Source: Actinomycetes bacterium (GTDB lineage: Bacteria > Actinomycetota > Acidimicrobiia > Acidimicrobiales > RAAP-2). Taken from it: a stretch of 39,532 nt of DNA. The position numbers and the translations under genes are program-made. The stretch is from contig JAJYGN010000035.1 of NCBI GenBank assembly GCA_021790675.1, forward strand, positions 1-39,532, given 5' to 3'. Positions 6,773 through 14,265 of this stretch are shown piece after piece. The notes beneath the pieces were generated by a model, which worked only from the letters and a program-made list of their open reading frames with translations, made no database searches and had not been told where the DNA came from. How positions within the stretch are numbered: position 1 is the stretch's first letter; every line of letters starts with the position of its first letter.

Positions 6773-7912
6773 ATGTATCGCTCCAAGAGGAATACGGTCA
6801 TCAAGCGCCTGAGCGCGTCGGCTGCCGTGACCCTGGCGGTGGCCGCGGCGGGGATCGGCGTTGCCGCCGCGTCAACCCACACGTCCTCCGCCCCGTCGGC
6901 GTCGACGACGATGCTGGGCACCGTTCTGACCAGCAACGACCAGAGCACCGGCACTATCGAGGGCGTCATCAGCGCGATGAGCCCGACCACGATCTCCGTG
7001 ACGAGTTCGTCGGGCACGACGACCTTCACGGTCAACACCACGACAAGCATCACCGACAACGGTGTTGCGGGCGGGATCAGCAATCTCGCCCTTGGTGACG
7101 AGGTGACAGTCACTCCTTCGTCGAGTGACGCGACCGTCGCGGCCAGCGTGGCAATCACTTCGTCATCGTCTGGTGCCCCGTCAACGTCGACGCCGGTGAA
7201 CGCCGAGGGCGTCATCTCGGCGCTGTCGGCAACCTCGTTTACCGTCACGACCGGAGGCGGGTCCACGGTGACCTATGCGATTGACGCATCCACCACCGTT
7301 CGCGCGGGCGACACCACGGTGCCGCCGAGCTTCCTCGCGATTGGTGAGTCGGTGTCGGTGGAGTCCTCCAGCACCGCGGGGACAGCCGGTTCGATCGACA
7401 TCGAGCTCAGTCACGTCACCGGTCAGGTCACCGGCGTCTCGAACGGCGTGATCACGATCACGACGACCTCGGGAGCGACCGTGGACATCCAGACCAGTTC
7501 GCTCACCAACTTCTACCTGCAGGGATCGAGCGCCAGCGTCGCGGATGTGCAGGTGGGCTCCTACGTCGGGGCTCTGGGCGTGGAGCTGACGTCGGGTACG
7601 TTCAACGCTCTCTCGGTCGGCCTGAGCCCGAGCGCCACGACATCGGGCGATGAGAACGGTCAGGGCGACGACAACAACCAGGGTGTCGGACTGGCGCTGG
7701 GCGAAGAGGCCCACGGAGACGTCCACGGTGACAGCCACGGCCACGGCCTCGGCCTCGGACTTGGTCTCGGAGTTGGCCTCGGAGTTGGCCACGACCACGG
7801 CCACGGCCACGGCCAGTCCCAGGGTGACGGTCAGTCCCAGGGTGACGGTCAGTCCCAGTTCGGTGTCGGTGCGGGCGTCGCGGCGAGCGTGACCTCGGGA
7901 CTTGGCGACTAG
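6773..7912 (+). CDS. Exported DUF5666-like repeat protein with Gly/His-rich tail
   Basis: 379 residues. A signal peptide spans about 1-33 (KRLSASAAVTLAVAAAGIGV core). Three DUF5666-like repeats follow at about 61-130, 144-211 and 214-284. The tail from 292 on is low-complexity: acidic/Asn-rich, then a Gly-Leu/Val-Gly run, then GHDHGHGHG, then two and a half GDGQSQ units. Eight His residues (314, 318, 322, 324, 340, 342, 344, 346) could bind metal ions. Many Ser/Thr residues suggest an exposed surface protein. It has a weak AAAGG ribosome binding site, the shared upstream element, and a strong hairpin after the stop. Function unknown; it is the larger paralog of the protein at 3953. Confidence 0.8.
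   Translation: MYRSKRNTVIKRLSASAAVTLAVAAAGIGVAAASTHTSSAPSASTTMLGTVLTSNDQSTGTIEGVISAMSPTTISVTSSSGTTTFTVNTTTSITDNGVAGGISNLALGDEVTVTPSSSDATVAASVAITSSSSGAPSTSTPVNAEGVISALSATSFTVTTGGGSTVTYAIDASTTVRAGDTTVPPSFLAIGESVSVESSSTAGTAGSIDIELSHVTGQVTGVSNGVITITTTSGATVDIQTSSLTNFYLQGSSASVADVQVGSYVGALGVELTSGTFNALSVGLSPSATTSGDENGQGDDNNQGVGLALGEEAHGDVHGDSHGHGLGLGLGLGVGLGVGHDHGHGHGQSQGDGQSQGDGQSQFGVGAGVAASVTSGLGD
7814..7858 (+). repeat. 18-bp tandem repeat inside a coding region
   Basis: The unit CAGTCCCAGGGTGACGGT is present two and a half times without mismatch and encodes the QSQGDG tail repeats. A shorter GGCCTCGGAGTT-type repeat just before it encodes the Gly-Leu/Val run. In-frame units make slippage-driven length change between strains likely. 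Confidence 0.85.
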
Positions 7913-7937
7913 ATCATTTCGCAGTATCCCCCAACGG

Positions 7938-7971
7938 CAACGAACCCGGGTGGCGACACCCGGGTTCGTTG
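7938..7971 (+). terminator. Hairpin terminator with GCGA tetraloop
   Basis: Perfect 15-bp stem (7938-7952 with 7957-7971) closed by GCGA, a GNRA-type loop. It begins 26 bases after the stop of the His-tail protein and insulates the downstream solute-binding protein gene. Confidence 0.8.
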
Positions 7972-8020
7972 TGTGGCTTGCTGAGATCATTCTCCGAATC
8001 CGTGACCGTGCGCGAATAGA

Positions 8021-8065
8021 GGTTCTTGCTAAGTTGCGCAGGAGAACCGGGGGGGACTGGTTCTC
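8021..8065 (+). promoter_or_regulatory. Alternating inverted repeats in the leader of the solute-binding protein gene
   Basis: GGTTCT (8021-8026), GAGAACC (8042-8048) and GGTTCTC (8059-8065) lie just upstream of the ATG at 8083. The middle copy can pair with either flank (6 or 7 bp), so two mutually exclusive RNA hairpins are possible, or these are three half-sites of a protein operator. The 3' hairpin ends 17 bases before the start codon, close to the ribosome binding site. Confidence 0.45.
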
Positions 8066-8082
8066 GGTGAAAGTGGGGGAAT

Positions 8083-9981
8083 ATGTCCGCAACTGTGGAT
8101 CGTCGCAGGTTCTTGACGCACTCGGCGGCGACCATCGGTGGGGTGGCGATGGCCGGAACCGTTGTCGACGGGCTCGTCGCGGACTTCGCGAGCGCCGCGA
8201 CGGGTATCAATTCCGGTAGGCCGAAGATGGGCGGCACGCTCAAGGTCGGACTGATCTCCGACGTGCCGAACTACCACAATTTCAACGGGGCTCAGGGCAA
8301 GATGGACGCGTCGGGCTTTTGTGTCGCGAATGCACTCTATGACGCACTGTTCGTCGCGTCGGCGAACGGCAAGACGTGGGTGCCGATGCTGGCCCTGTCG
8401 GCGACGCCGAACTCCTCCTACACGGTGTGGACGGTGAAATTACGCCAGGGTGTCACTTTCAGCAACGGCGATCCCTTTAATGCGGACATCGTTGTGGCCA
8501 ACTTCAACGCTGCGGCCGCCGACCCGACGGTCGGCACAGCGATCCGTCCGATCATCGCCAAGGTGACAGCTACGGACACCTACACGGTGGTCTTCAACCT
8601 GGTCATACCGTTCTCGACGTTCCCGATCAGCGCGCTGAGCGAGCAGCAGACCGCCTACATGGCCCACCCGAGCTCGTTGGTGAAGGGCTATACCGGCAAT
8701 CCGCTTGGGACCGGCCCCTTCGTCGTCACCTCGTGGCAGGTGGGCTACCAGTCGAACTTCAAGAAGAACAAGAACTACTGGCGCGCCGACGCGCACAACC
8801 GCCAGTTGCCCTACCTCGACGGGATCAGCTTTCACACGATCCCCGACGACCCGACGCGCAACCAGGCCCTGCAGTCGGGCCAGGTTGACATGATCCTCAC
8901 CCAGGACGGCGCGAGCGTGGCGGCACTGAAGCACATGAAGGGCATCACGTACCGCACGGACGTGAACGACCCGCTCGACCCGTCGGTCAACTGCCTGATC
9001 GTCAACACCACGGGCACGATGAACCAGTACTTCGCCTGGGCCGGTGAGTTCGCCGGCGCCGGCGTGCCGGGCGCGCTGTCGTACCTGATGCAGGGCCAAC
9101 CCGTGCCCCAACAGGTGCAGATGGCCGACTGGATGGGAACCCTGGGGGCCGTGGACCCCTCGACGCTGTCGTGGAACACGAAGCTCAAGCCGGTGCTGAA
9201 CGACGTGTCGATCCGTCACGCGTGCGCGATGGCGATCAATCGCACCGCGTACCAGAAGGTGATCGCCGGGGGTGTCGGCGCGGTCGCCGACGGCGTTTAT
9301 CGCAAGAGTTCGCAGTACTACCGCAACCCCAAGTACCCGGCGTTCAACCCGAAGAAGGCCAAGTCCTTGGTCGAGGCTTACAAGGCCAAGAACGGCGTCT
9401 CCAAGGTGGGATTTGTCATCGACATCGTCTCGGGCAGCTCCTCGGAGCAGAAGCTCTTCGCGTTCATCCAGCAGCAGCTGGGCGCGATCGGCATCACGGT
9501 GACCCCGCGGCCCTCGACGCAGTCCCAGCTCATCCAGAACGTGATCCTGGGCGAGTACGACTGCTCCTCGTGGAACCAGTTCGGCGGGGTGGACCCCTCG
9601 ATCAACTACGTGTGGTGGAACTCTCAGCCGGCGACCACCCCGCTTACCCAGGGTGGGATGGGGCTGTCGGCGCTGCCCGCGGGTACTTTCATCGCGGGAG
9701 CGGTGAACTTCGCGCACCAGGGCGACCCGGTCATCGAGGGTTCGATGCTCAAGGCCCTCGCGTCCAAGCCCAACAGCGCCGCCTACAAGGGGGCCTGGGC
9801 CACGGTGAACGCGCGCTTCGCCAAGGACATTCCGTACCTGTTCCTCAACACCCTCGTCACCGCGTGGGCCGCGCGCACGAACGTCCAGAACTGGGCGTTC
9901 GCCACGGCCGGCGACGGAGTCACGCGCTGCCTGAACCCCGACGGCGGATCGACCCGCTGGGACCAGATCTGGAAGAAGTAG
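8083..9981 (+). CDS. Tat-exported ABC solute-binding protein, family 5 (peptide type)
   Basis: 632 residues. The N-terminus has a twin-arginine signal (DRRRFLTHSA) followed by a hydrophobic stretch to about residue 38. The mature part resembles SBP family 5 (DppA/OppA-like): GGTLKVGL near the start, VKLRQGVTFSNGDPFNADIV around 120, GTGPFVV, and VRHA/IRHACAMAINR-type segment near 385. These proteins deliver peptides, nickel chelates or other solutes to an ABC permease. No permease or ATPase gene lies beside it, so it is an orphan in this window. The ATG follows GTGGGGGAAT, a usable ribosome binding site. Ligand unknown. Confidence 0.88.
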   Translation: MSATVDRRRFLTHSAATIGGVAMAGTVVDGLVADFASAATGINSGRPKMGGTLKVGLISDVPNYHNFNGAQGKMDASGFCVANALYDALFVASANGKTWVPMLALSATPNSSYTVWTVKLRQGVTFSNGDPFNADIVVANFNAAAADPTVGTAIRPIIAKVTATDTYTVVFNLVIPFSTFPISALSEQQTAYMAHPSSLVKGYTGNPLGTGPFVVTSWQVGYQSNFKKNKNYWRADAHNRQLPYLDGISFHTIPDDPTRNQALQSGQVDMILTQDGASVAALKHMKGITYRTDVNDPLDPSVNCLIVNTTGTMNQYFAWAGEFAGAGVPGALSYLMQGQPVPQQVQMADWMGTLGAVDPSTLSWNTKLKPVLNDVSIRHACAMAINRTAYQKVIAGGVGAVADGVYRKSSQYYRNPKYPAFNPKKAKSLVEAYKAKNGVSKVGFVIDIVSGSSSEQKLFAFIQQQLGAIGITVTPRPSTQSQLIQNVILGEYDCSSWNQFGGVDPSINYVWWNSQPATTPLTQGGMGLSALPAGTFIAGAVNFAHQGDPVIEGSMLKALASKPNSAAYKGAWATVNARFAKDIPYLFLNTLVTAWAARTNVQNWAFATAGDGVTRCLNPDGGSTRWDQIWKK

Positions 9982-9985
9982 TCCG

Positions 9986-11134
9986 CTAGACCGAGACCCG
10001 ACCGTGGACGCTCCTCCACCACCACAGGGTGGTGGAGGCCAGCGTGGCCGACGTGATGGCGACCAGCGTGAAGGGCAGCGCCGGGTCCTTGGTAAAGAGC
10101 ACGCCCGAGAATGCGGCGGCCAGGGCGAGCGACGCCGTGCTCGCGGTCGAAGACAGCCCCTGGCGGCGACTGAGCTCGCGGTCGTGGGCGCCCTGGGTGA
10201 GCAGCGAGGACACTGAGGGCATCGACAGTGACGTGGCGACGGCCTCGAGGGAGCCCAAGCTCACGAGGGCCACGTTGGAGTGGATGTGCGGGTAGAGCGC
10301 GAGGAAGAACGCGCCGTTGAAGAGGCCGATCAGGGCGATCGCGCGGCGATTGGCGTGGTCGGCGAGCCAGCCGCCGACGCGACTCAGGGCCACCCAGGGG
10401 ACGGCGAACATCGTCCAGCTGAGGCGGATCTGCAGCGTCGAGGCGTGGTGCGCGTGCATCAGGAGGGTCCAGCACGCCTCGTAGACGCCCACCGTCATGC
10501 CGCTGGCGCTCGCGGCGACGAGGGCGCCGACGAGCTGTCGGTTCCAGCGCAGGCGAATGAGCGGACCCGACGTGAAGTCCGACTCGCCGAGGTCGAGGTG
10601 GGTTGAGCGCAGCGCCGCGCCGAGGCTGATGAGGCCGGTGACGAAGAAGGCCCAACCGAGGGCGTTCACGTTCACCGCTACGCCGATCAGCGGACCGATC
10701 GCGACGCCGAAGAGCTGGGCGGCGAGGATGCGCGAGATAGCGCGGCCGCGGCGCGCCTCGGGAAAGAGCGCCGAGACCGCCGAGAGCGCCGCGACCTCGA
10801 AGGCGCTCGCCGACGCGCCCTGGAAGACACGCGTCAAGGCGAACCAGGGCGCGTGCAACGGCAGGAGATAGGTCATCGACGCGAAGCCGTAGACCACGAG
10901 GCTGGTGATGAGGATGCGCCGGCGACCGAAGCGGTCGGCGACGTGACCCATCAGGTATTGCGTGGCCACGCCGGCGATGAAGAACGACGCCTGGATCACG
11001 CCGATCACACTCGGCGTGCCTCCTCGGTGCTCGAGGAAGAGCGGCAGCAAAGGGAGCCCCAATGTGGCCCCGGTCCACTGCAGGGCCACGATGAGCGTGA
11101 GCCGACGCAGGGTCTGCTCTGGGGACGCGGGCAT
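9986..11134 (-). CDS. MFS efflux transporter
   Basis: 382 residues, about 12 membrane helices. The loop between helices 2 and 3 carries the MFS motif GHVADRFGRRRIL, repeated in degenerate form as GGWLADHANRRAIAL in the second half. This is the general drug:H+ antiporter 1 type; the substrate is not readable. The gene starts 27 bases after the stop of the CadD-like gene on the same strand, and TAGCCT lies seven bases before its ATG, so it may be both co-transcribed and separately leaderless. It converges on the solute-binding protein gene with only four bases between stops. Confidence 0.85.
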   Translation of the reverse strand: MPASPEQTLRRLTLIVALQWTGATLGLPLLPLFLEHRGGTPSVIGVIQASFFIAGVATQYLMGHVADRFGRRRILITSLVVYGFASMTYLLPLHAPWFALTRVFQGASASAFEVAALSAVSALFPEARRGRAISRILAAQLFGVAIGPLIGVAVNVNALGWAFFVTGLISLGAALRSTHLDLGESDFTSGPLIRLRWNRQLVGALVAASASGMTVGVYEACWTLLMHAHHASTLQIRLSWTMFAVPWVALSRVGGWLADHANRRAIALIGLFNGAFFLALYPHIHSNVALVSLGSLEAVATSLSMPSVSSLLTQGAHDRELSRRQGLSSTASTASLALAAAFSGVLFTKDPALPFTLVAITSATLASTTLWWWRSVHGRVSV

Positions 11135-11161
11135 TACGTAGAGGCTAGTGGTCGCCCCTGG

Positions 11162-11728
11162 TTACAGGGTGTGGCACTCGAAGAGGATCAACACGCCGAG
11201 CGCGCCGTAGACGATCGGCACGAGACGCGACGAGTGGCGCGCACCCCATGCGACGACGCTCGCTCGCGCGGCGAGGGCTTGGGCCGACGTCACGAAGGCG
11301 AACTCGAGGACGGCGAAGGTGGCGAGCATCGCGAGGGCGCCGATGACGCCGGTGGCGCGCAGCAGTGGAGTCCACACCGCGACGTTGTCGCCACCCAGGG
11401 CGAGCGTCGCGAGGAACGTCGTCGCCGCCCCGCGCCGGTGTTGCTCGCGTGAGGGTTCGTCGCGCCGACGCCACGCGTGCACGGCCAGCGCAAAGGGCGC
11501 GATGGCGAGTACGCCCACCAGGCGCAGGGGGACGGCAGAGAGCGCCGAACCCACCGCGGCCGCGATTCCCACGAGAGCGCCCACGCCGAGCACCTGGGCC
11601 CAGGCCACGCGACGGTGCCGTGCGGCGGGTGTCACTGCGAGTTGGGCGGCGAAGGCGAAGTAGTCGTCGACCATCGTGCCGACGTACGCGAGTGCCGCAA
11701 CGAGAACATCACCAGAGAGCGCGTGCAC
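11162..11728 (-). CDS. CadD-like cadmium/cation exporter family protein
   Basis: 188 residues, about six membrane helices. The N-terminal YVGTMVDDYF matches the position of the T-x-I-D-D segment of the CadD family, and LALGGDNVAVWTPLL around residues 109-123 matches the family's A-N-G-G-D-N-I-G-V-Y-T-P motif. Staphylococcal CadD confers cadmium resistance, and related proteins may export other cations. The length of about 190-200 residues also fits. The start is GTG at 11728 with TAATGT six bases upstream and no ribosome binding site. Metal specificity is unproven. Confidence 0.7.
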   Translation of the reverse strand: MHALSGDVLVAALAYVGTMVDDYFAFAAQLAVTPAARHRRVAWAQVLGVGALVGIAAAVGSALSAVPLRLVGVLAIAPFALAVHAWRRRDEPSREQHRRGAATTFLATLALGGDNVAVWTPLLRATGVIGALAMLATFAVLEFAFVTSAQALAARASVVAWGARHSSRLVPIVYGALGVLILFECHTL

Positions 11729-11734
11729 GCGTCG

Positions 11735-11740
11735 ACATTA
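11735..11740 (-). promoter_or_regulatory. Leaderless -10 of the CadD-like gene
   Basis: TAATGT on the minus strand is followed by exactly six bases and the GTG start at 11728. Confidence 0.5.
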
Positions 11741-11796
11741 CCGGCGGGTTGGAATGGCACCCAGGTGGCCAGGGCTAATGTCGGACGAGAGGAAAC

Positions 11797-12774
11797 ATGA
11801 TTCGATCTGTTCAACCACCCACGTCCGACCATCTCGAGGCTGCGCGCCGAGTCGTCGCCCAGTACCTCACGCCCACGCCGAGCGTCGCCATCAACATTCG
11901 CGGCCGACGGGTCTACGCCAAGCTCGAGGGCCTGCAGGTGACGGGCTCGTTCAAGATCCGCGGTGCGCTGGCCGCGATCAGCGCCGCGCACCGCGAGGAC
12001 CCCGCCGGAGCGGTGATCACGTCCTCGGCGGGCAATCACGGACTCGGTATCGCGCACGCTTCGTCGCTGCTCGGCGTGCGCGCGACCGTCGTGGTCCCGG
12101 CGAATGCGTCGGCGGCCAAGGTCAAGAAGCTGAGCCGTTACGACATCGAACTCATTCAGCACGGTTCCTCCTACGACGAGGCCCAGGCCCACGCGATGGA
12201 ACTCTCCGCGCAGCGCTCGCTGCACTACATCTCGCCCTTCAACGACCCACACGTGATCGCCGGTCAGGCGACGGTCTTTGACGAGCTGATTCTGCAGGCA
12301 CCAGACATCGAGCACCTGGTGGTGCCGGTCGGCGGGGGCGGGCTCATCTCGGGCGTGCTGATCTCGCGCGACGAGCACGGACGCGGCGACGTCGTCGTCA
12401 CCGGCGTGCAGCCCGAAGAGAGCGCGGCGATGTACCACGTGCTGCGCGGGACGCCGATGTCCGAGGTGGTGCACCACGCGACGATCGCCGACGGACTGGC
12501 GGGCGGGGGCGACGAAGGCGCCGTGACCAACGACATCATCGCCACCCACGGGGTGCGCCTGGTGCTGGTGCCCGAGATCGAGATCCGCGCGGCCGTGCGC
12601 GAAGGCGCCGAGACGAACGGCCTCGTCCTCGAAGGATCGGCGAGCACCCCCTACGCCGCGATCGCGACCAACCTGGTCGGCGACGCCGCGTCGCGCATCG
12701 GCTTCATCGCGAGCGGACGCAACATCGCCCATGAGCTTCTCAGCCGGCTCTTGGACGAGCCGCGTCGCTTTTGA
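11797..12774 (+). CDS. Threonine/serine dehydratase-like PLP enzyme
   Basis: 325 residues, fold-type II PLP enzyme. Lys53 in GSFKIRGA is the Schiff-base lysine, SSAGNHG is at 76-82 (substrate loop) and the glycine-rich phosphate-binding loop GGGGLISG is at 179-186. Expected reaction: L-threonine to 2-oxobutanoate and ammonia, or L-serine to pyruvate. It lacks the C-terminal ACT-like regulatory domain of biosynthetic IlvA, so it is of the catabolic/short type, or a serine racemase relative. GAGAGGAAAC before the ATG is a good ribosome binding site. It stands between divergent and downstream leaderless genes and is probably a single-gene unit. Confidence 0.85.
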   Translation: MIRSVQPPTSDHLEAARRVVAQYLTPTPSVAINIRGRRVYAKLEGLQVTGSFKIRGALAAISAAHREDPAGAVITSSAGNHGLGIAHASSLLGVRATVVVPANASAAKVKKLSRYDIELIQHGSSYDEAQAHAMELSAQRSLHYISPFNDPHVIAGQATVFDELILQAPDIEHLVVPVGGGGLISGVLISRDEHGRGDVVVTGVQPEESAAMYHVLRGTPMSEVVHHATIADGLAGGGDEGAVTNDIIATHGVRLVLVPEIEIRAAVREGAETNGLVLEGSASTPYAAIATNLVGDAASRIGFIASGRNIAHELLSRLLDEPRRF

Positions 12775-12801
12775 TCCAGGATTGGGCCCCGGCCTGACCG
12801 G

Positions 12802-12813
12802 TAGGGTGGGGCA
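12802..12813 (+). promoter_or_regulatory. Leaderless -10 of the exported protein gene
   Basis: TAGGGT (12802-12807) plus six bases leads directly to the ATG at 12814; no ribosome binding site is seen. Confidence 0.55.
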
Positions 12814-13620
12814 ATGGCCGTGTCATCTCGTGCAGCGTCAATCCTTCTCGCCGTGGTGGCCGTCGCCCTCACCGTTACCGGCGTCGTGATCGCTGCCACG
12901 GACTCCACGCCCGGCAGCCCGACCAGGGATCCCCTGGCCCTGAACGGATATCCGCCGCACTCGGCCCAGTTGGCACTCACGATCTCCGCGGGTCAGCAAT
13001 ACGACGTGACCGGGATGCTCAACGTGAACTTCGCGACCAACGCCGTGGACGCCCAGCTCAACGTGCCGATGGCTTTTTCCACCGTGGGAGTCGATCTGCG
13101 ATTGGTGAAGAAGCACCTCTACGTGGGCCTCGCCAATCTGTCGACGATCGCCGGCGCGCCCTGGCTCGCGATGAAGACGTCGCCGCCCTCCCTCTACGGG
13201 CTGTCCCTGGAGATGACCAAGCCCGACGTCGCTCTCATCAGCGGCTTCACCTCGAAGTCAGTGACCACTTCGGGCTACCTGACCACGTATCGCTTCCACC
13301 GCAACGCGGTGGACATCTCGATGCCGAGCTCGTTGCCCCTGTCACTGCCGCGCAAGGCCGACGTGACCTTCACGATCACGACCGGCAGCCAGGGCGAGCT
13401 CGTCTCGTCCAGCTTCGCGGTGTCCTCGCCGCACAGCCGCGCGTCGATCTCGGCGACGGTCCTCTCCTACAACCAGCCCGCCCACATCACGGCGCCGCCC
13501 GCGTCGCAGGTCAAGACGCTCGATCCCGCACTGTTGTCGCGCGTCTTCGGGCCGTCGCCGCTCGGGGCCTTCTTACGCCCGGGGGCGATCGCCTCGCTGG
13601 GCCGGGTCCAGATCAACTAG
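12814..13620 (+). CDS. Exported or membrane-anchored hypothetical protein
   Basis: 268 residues. An N-terminal hydrophobic segment (about 8-28, ILLAVVAVALTVTGVVIA) acts as signal peptide or anchor. There is no lipobox Cys. The rest is beta-rich with alternating hydrophobic residues (QLALTISAG, DVTGMLNVNF, ADVTFTITTG), loosely recalling the LppX/LprG lipid-carrier fold, but I cannot confirm that. The start is set by a TAGGGT hexamer six bases upstream. It is followed after three bases by a membrane protein gene, so the two probably work together at the cell envelope. Confidence 0.65.
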   Translation: MAVSSRAASILLAVVAVALTVTGVVIAATDSTPGSPTRDPLALNGYPPHSAQLALTISAGQQYDVTGMLNVNFATNAVDAQLNVPMAFSTVGVDLRLVKKHLYVGLANLSTIAGAPWLAMKTSPPSLYGLSLEMTKPDVALISGFTSKSVTTSGYLTTYRFHRNAVDISMPSSLPLSLPRKADVTFTITTGSQGELVSSSFAVSSPHSRASISATVLSYNQPAHITAPPASQVKTLDPALLSRVFGPSPLGAFLRPGAIASLGRVQIN

Positions 13621-13623
13621 CCC

Positions 13624-14265
13624 GTGAACGACGAGGTCCACCCCGAACCGCGGTGGCCGGCGTCGCTCGCGTTGGTCGTCTGCGCGGCCCTCTACGTGGT
13701 CTTGCCCCATCGACTGGTGGTGGGACCGCGCTGGCTGCTGCCGATCCTGATCGTCTTGCCGCTCATTCCGCTCTCGATGCGTCGCCACCGTCAGCCCAGT
13801 GAGGCCCCGTCGGTTCGGCGATTGACCCTGTTTCTCATCGCCGTCATCACACTCGCCAACGTCGTGTCGATGGCTCTGCTGGTGCACGAGTTGCTCAACA
13901 CGAACGTCTCACAGGGCCGCAACCTGATCTACTCCGCGATCGCGGTGTGGCTGACGAACGTGATCGTCTACGGGCTCTGGTTCTGGGAGATCGACCGCGG
14001 GGGTCCGCACCTGCGCGCGGGGTCTTCAGCGGGTTGGCCCGACATCCAGTTCCCCCAGATGGAGAATCCCTCGCTGGCGCCACCCACCTGGCGGCCGCGA
14101 TTCATCGACTACCTCTACACGTCCTTTGCCAACGGTTCGAGCTTCGCCCCGGCCGACGCCATGCCCCTGAGTGCGCGCGCGAAGGTCCTCTTCGCGGGTG
14201 AGGCGCTGGTCTCTCTCGTCACCGTGGCGGTCGTCGCGGCGCGCGCGGTGAACATCCTCAAGTAG
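13624..14265 (+). CDS. Membrane protein with potassium-channel-like C-terminus lacking the filter
   Basis: 213 residues, about five hydrophobic segments. Between residues 155 and 210, FIDYLYTSFANGSSF, then PADAMPLSARAK, then LVTVAVVAARAV follows the order of a two-helix potassium channel pore (pore helix, filter, inner helix), but the filter T-V-G-Y-G-D is replaced by a segment reading SFAPAD. Such channel-like proteins of unknown function are widespread. The middle part (FWEIDRGGPH) is another family-like block. It starts with GTG three bases after the upstream stop, so translation is likely coupled. The stop TAG directly abuts the stop of the convergent oxidoreductase gene. Transport activity is not shown. 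Confidence 0.65.
   Translation: MNDEVHPEPRWPASLALVVCAALYVVLPHRLVVGPRWLLPILIVLPLIPLSMRRHRQPSEAPSVRRLTLFLIAVITLANVVSMALLVHELLNTNVSQGRNLIYSAIAVWLTNVIVYGLWFWEIDRGGPHLRAGSSAGWPDIQFPQMENPSLAPPTWRPRFIDYLYTSFANGSSFAPADAMPLSARAKVLFAGEALVSLVTVAVVAARAVNILK

Noticed and set aside
7731..7860. CRISPR-like or intergenic repeat array
   Set aside because: The repeats are in frame, lack spacers, and encode the Gly/His and QSQGDG tail of one protein.
12775..12813. Terminator between the dehydratase gene and 12814
   Set aside because: There are GC-rich patches here but no convincing stem-loop; the sequence is better explained by the leaderless promoter TAGGGT-N6-ATG.
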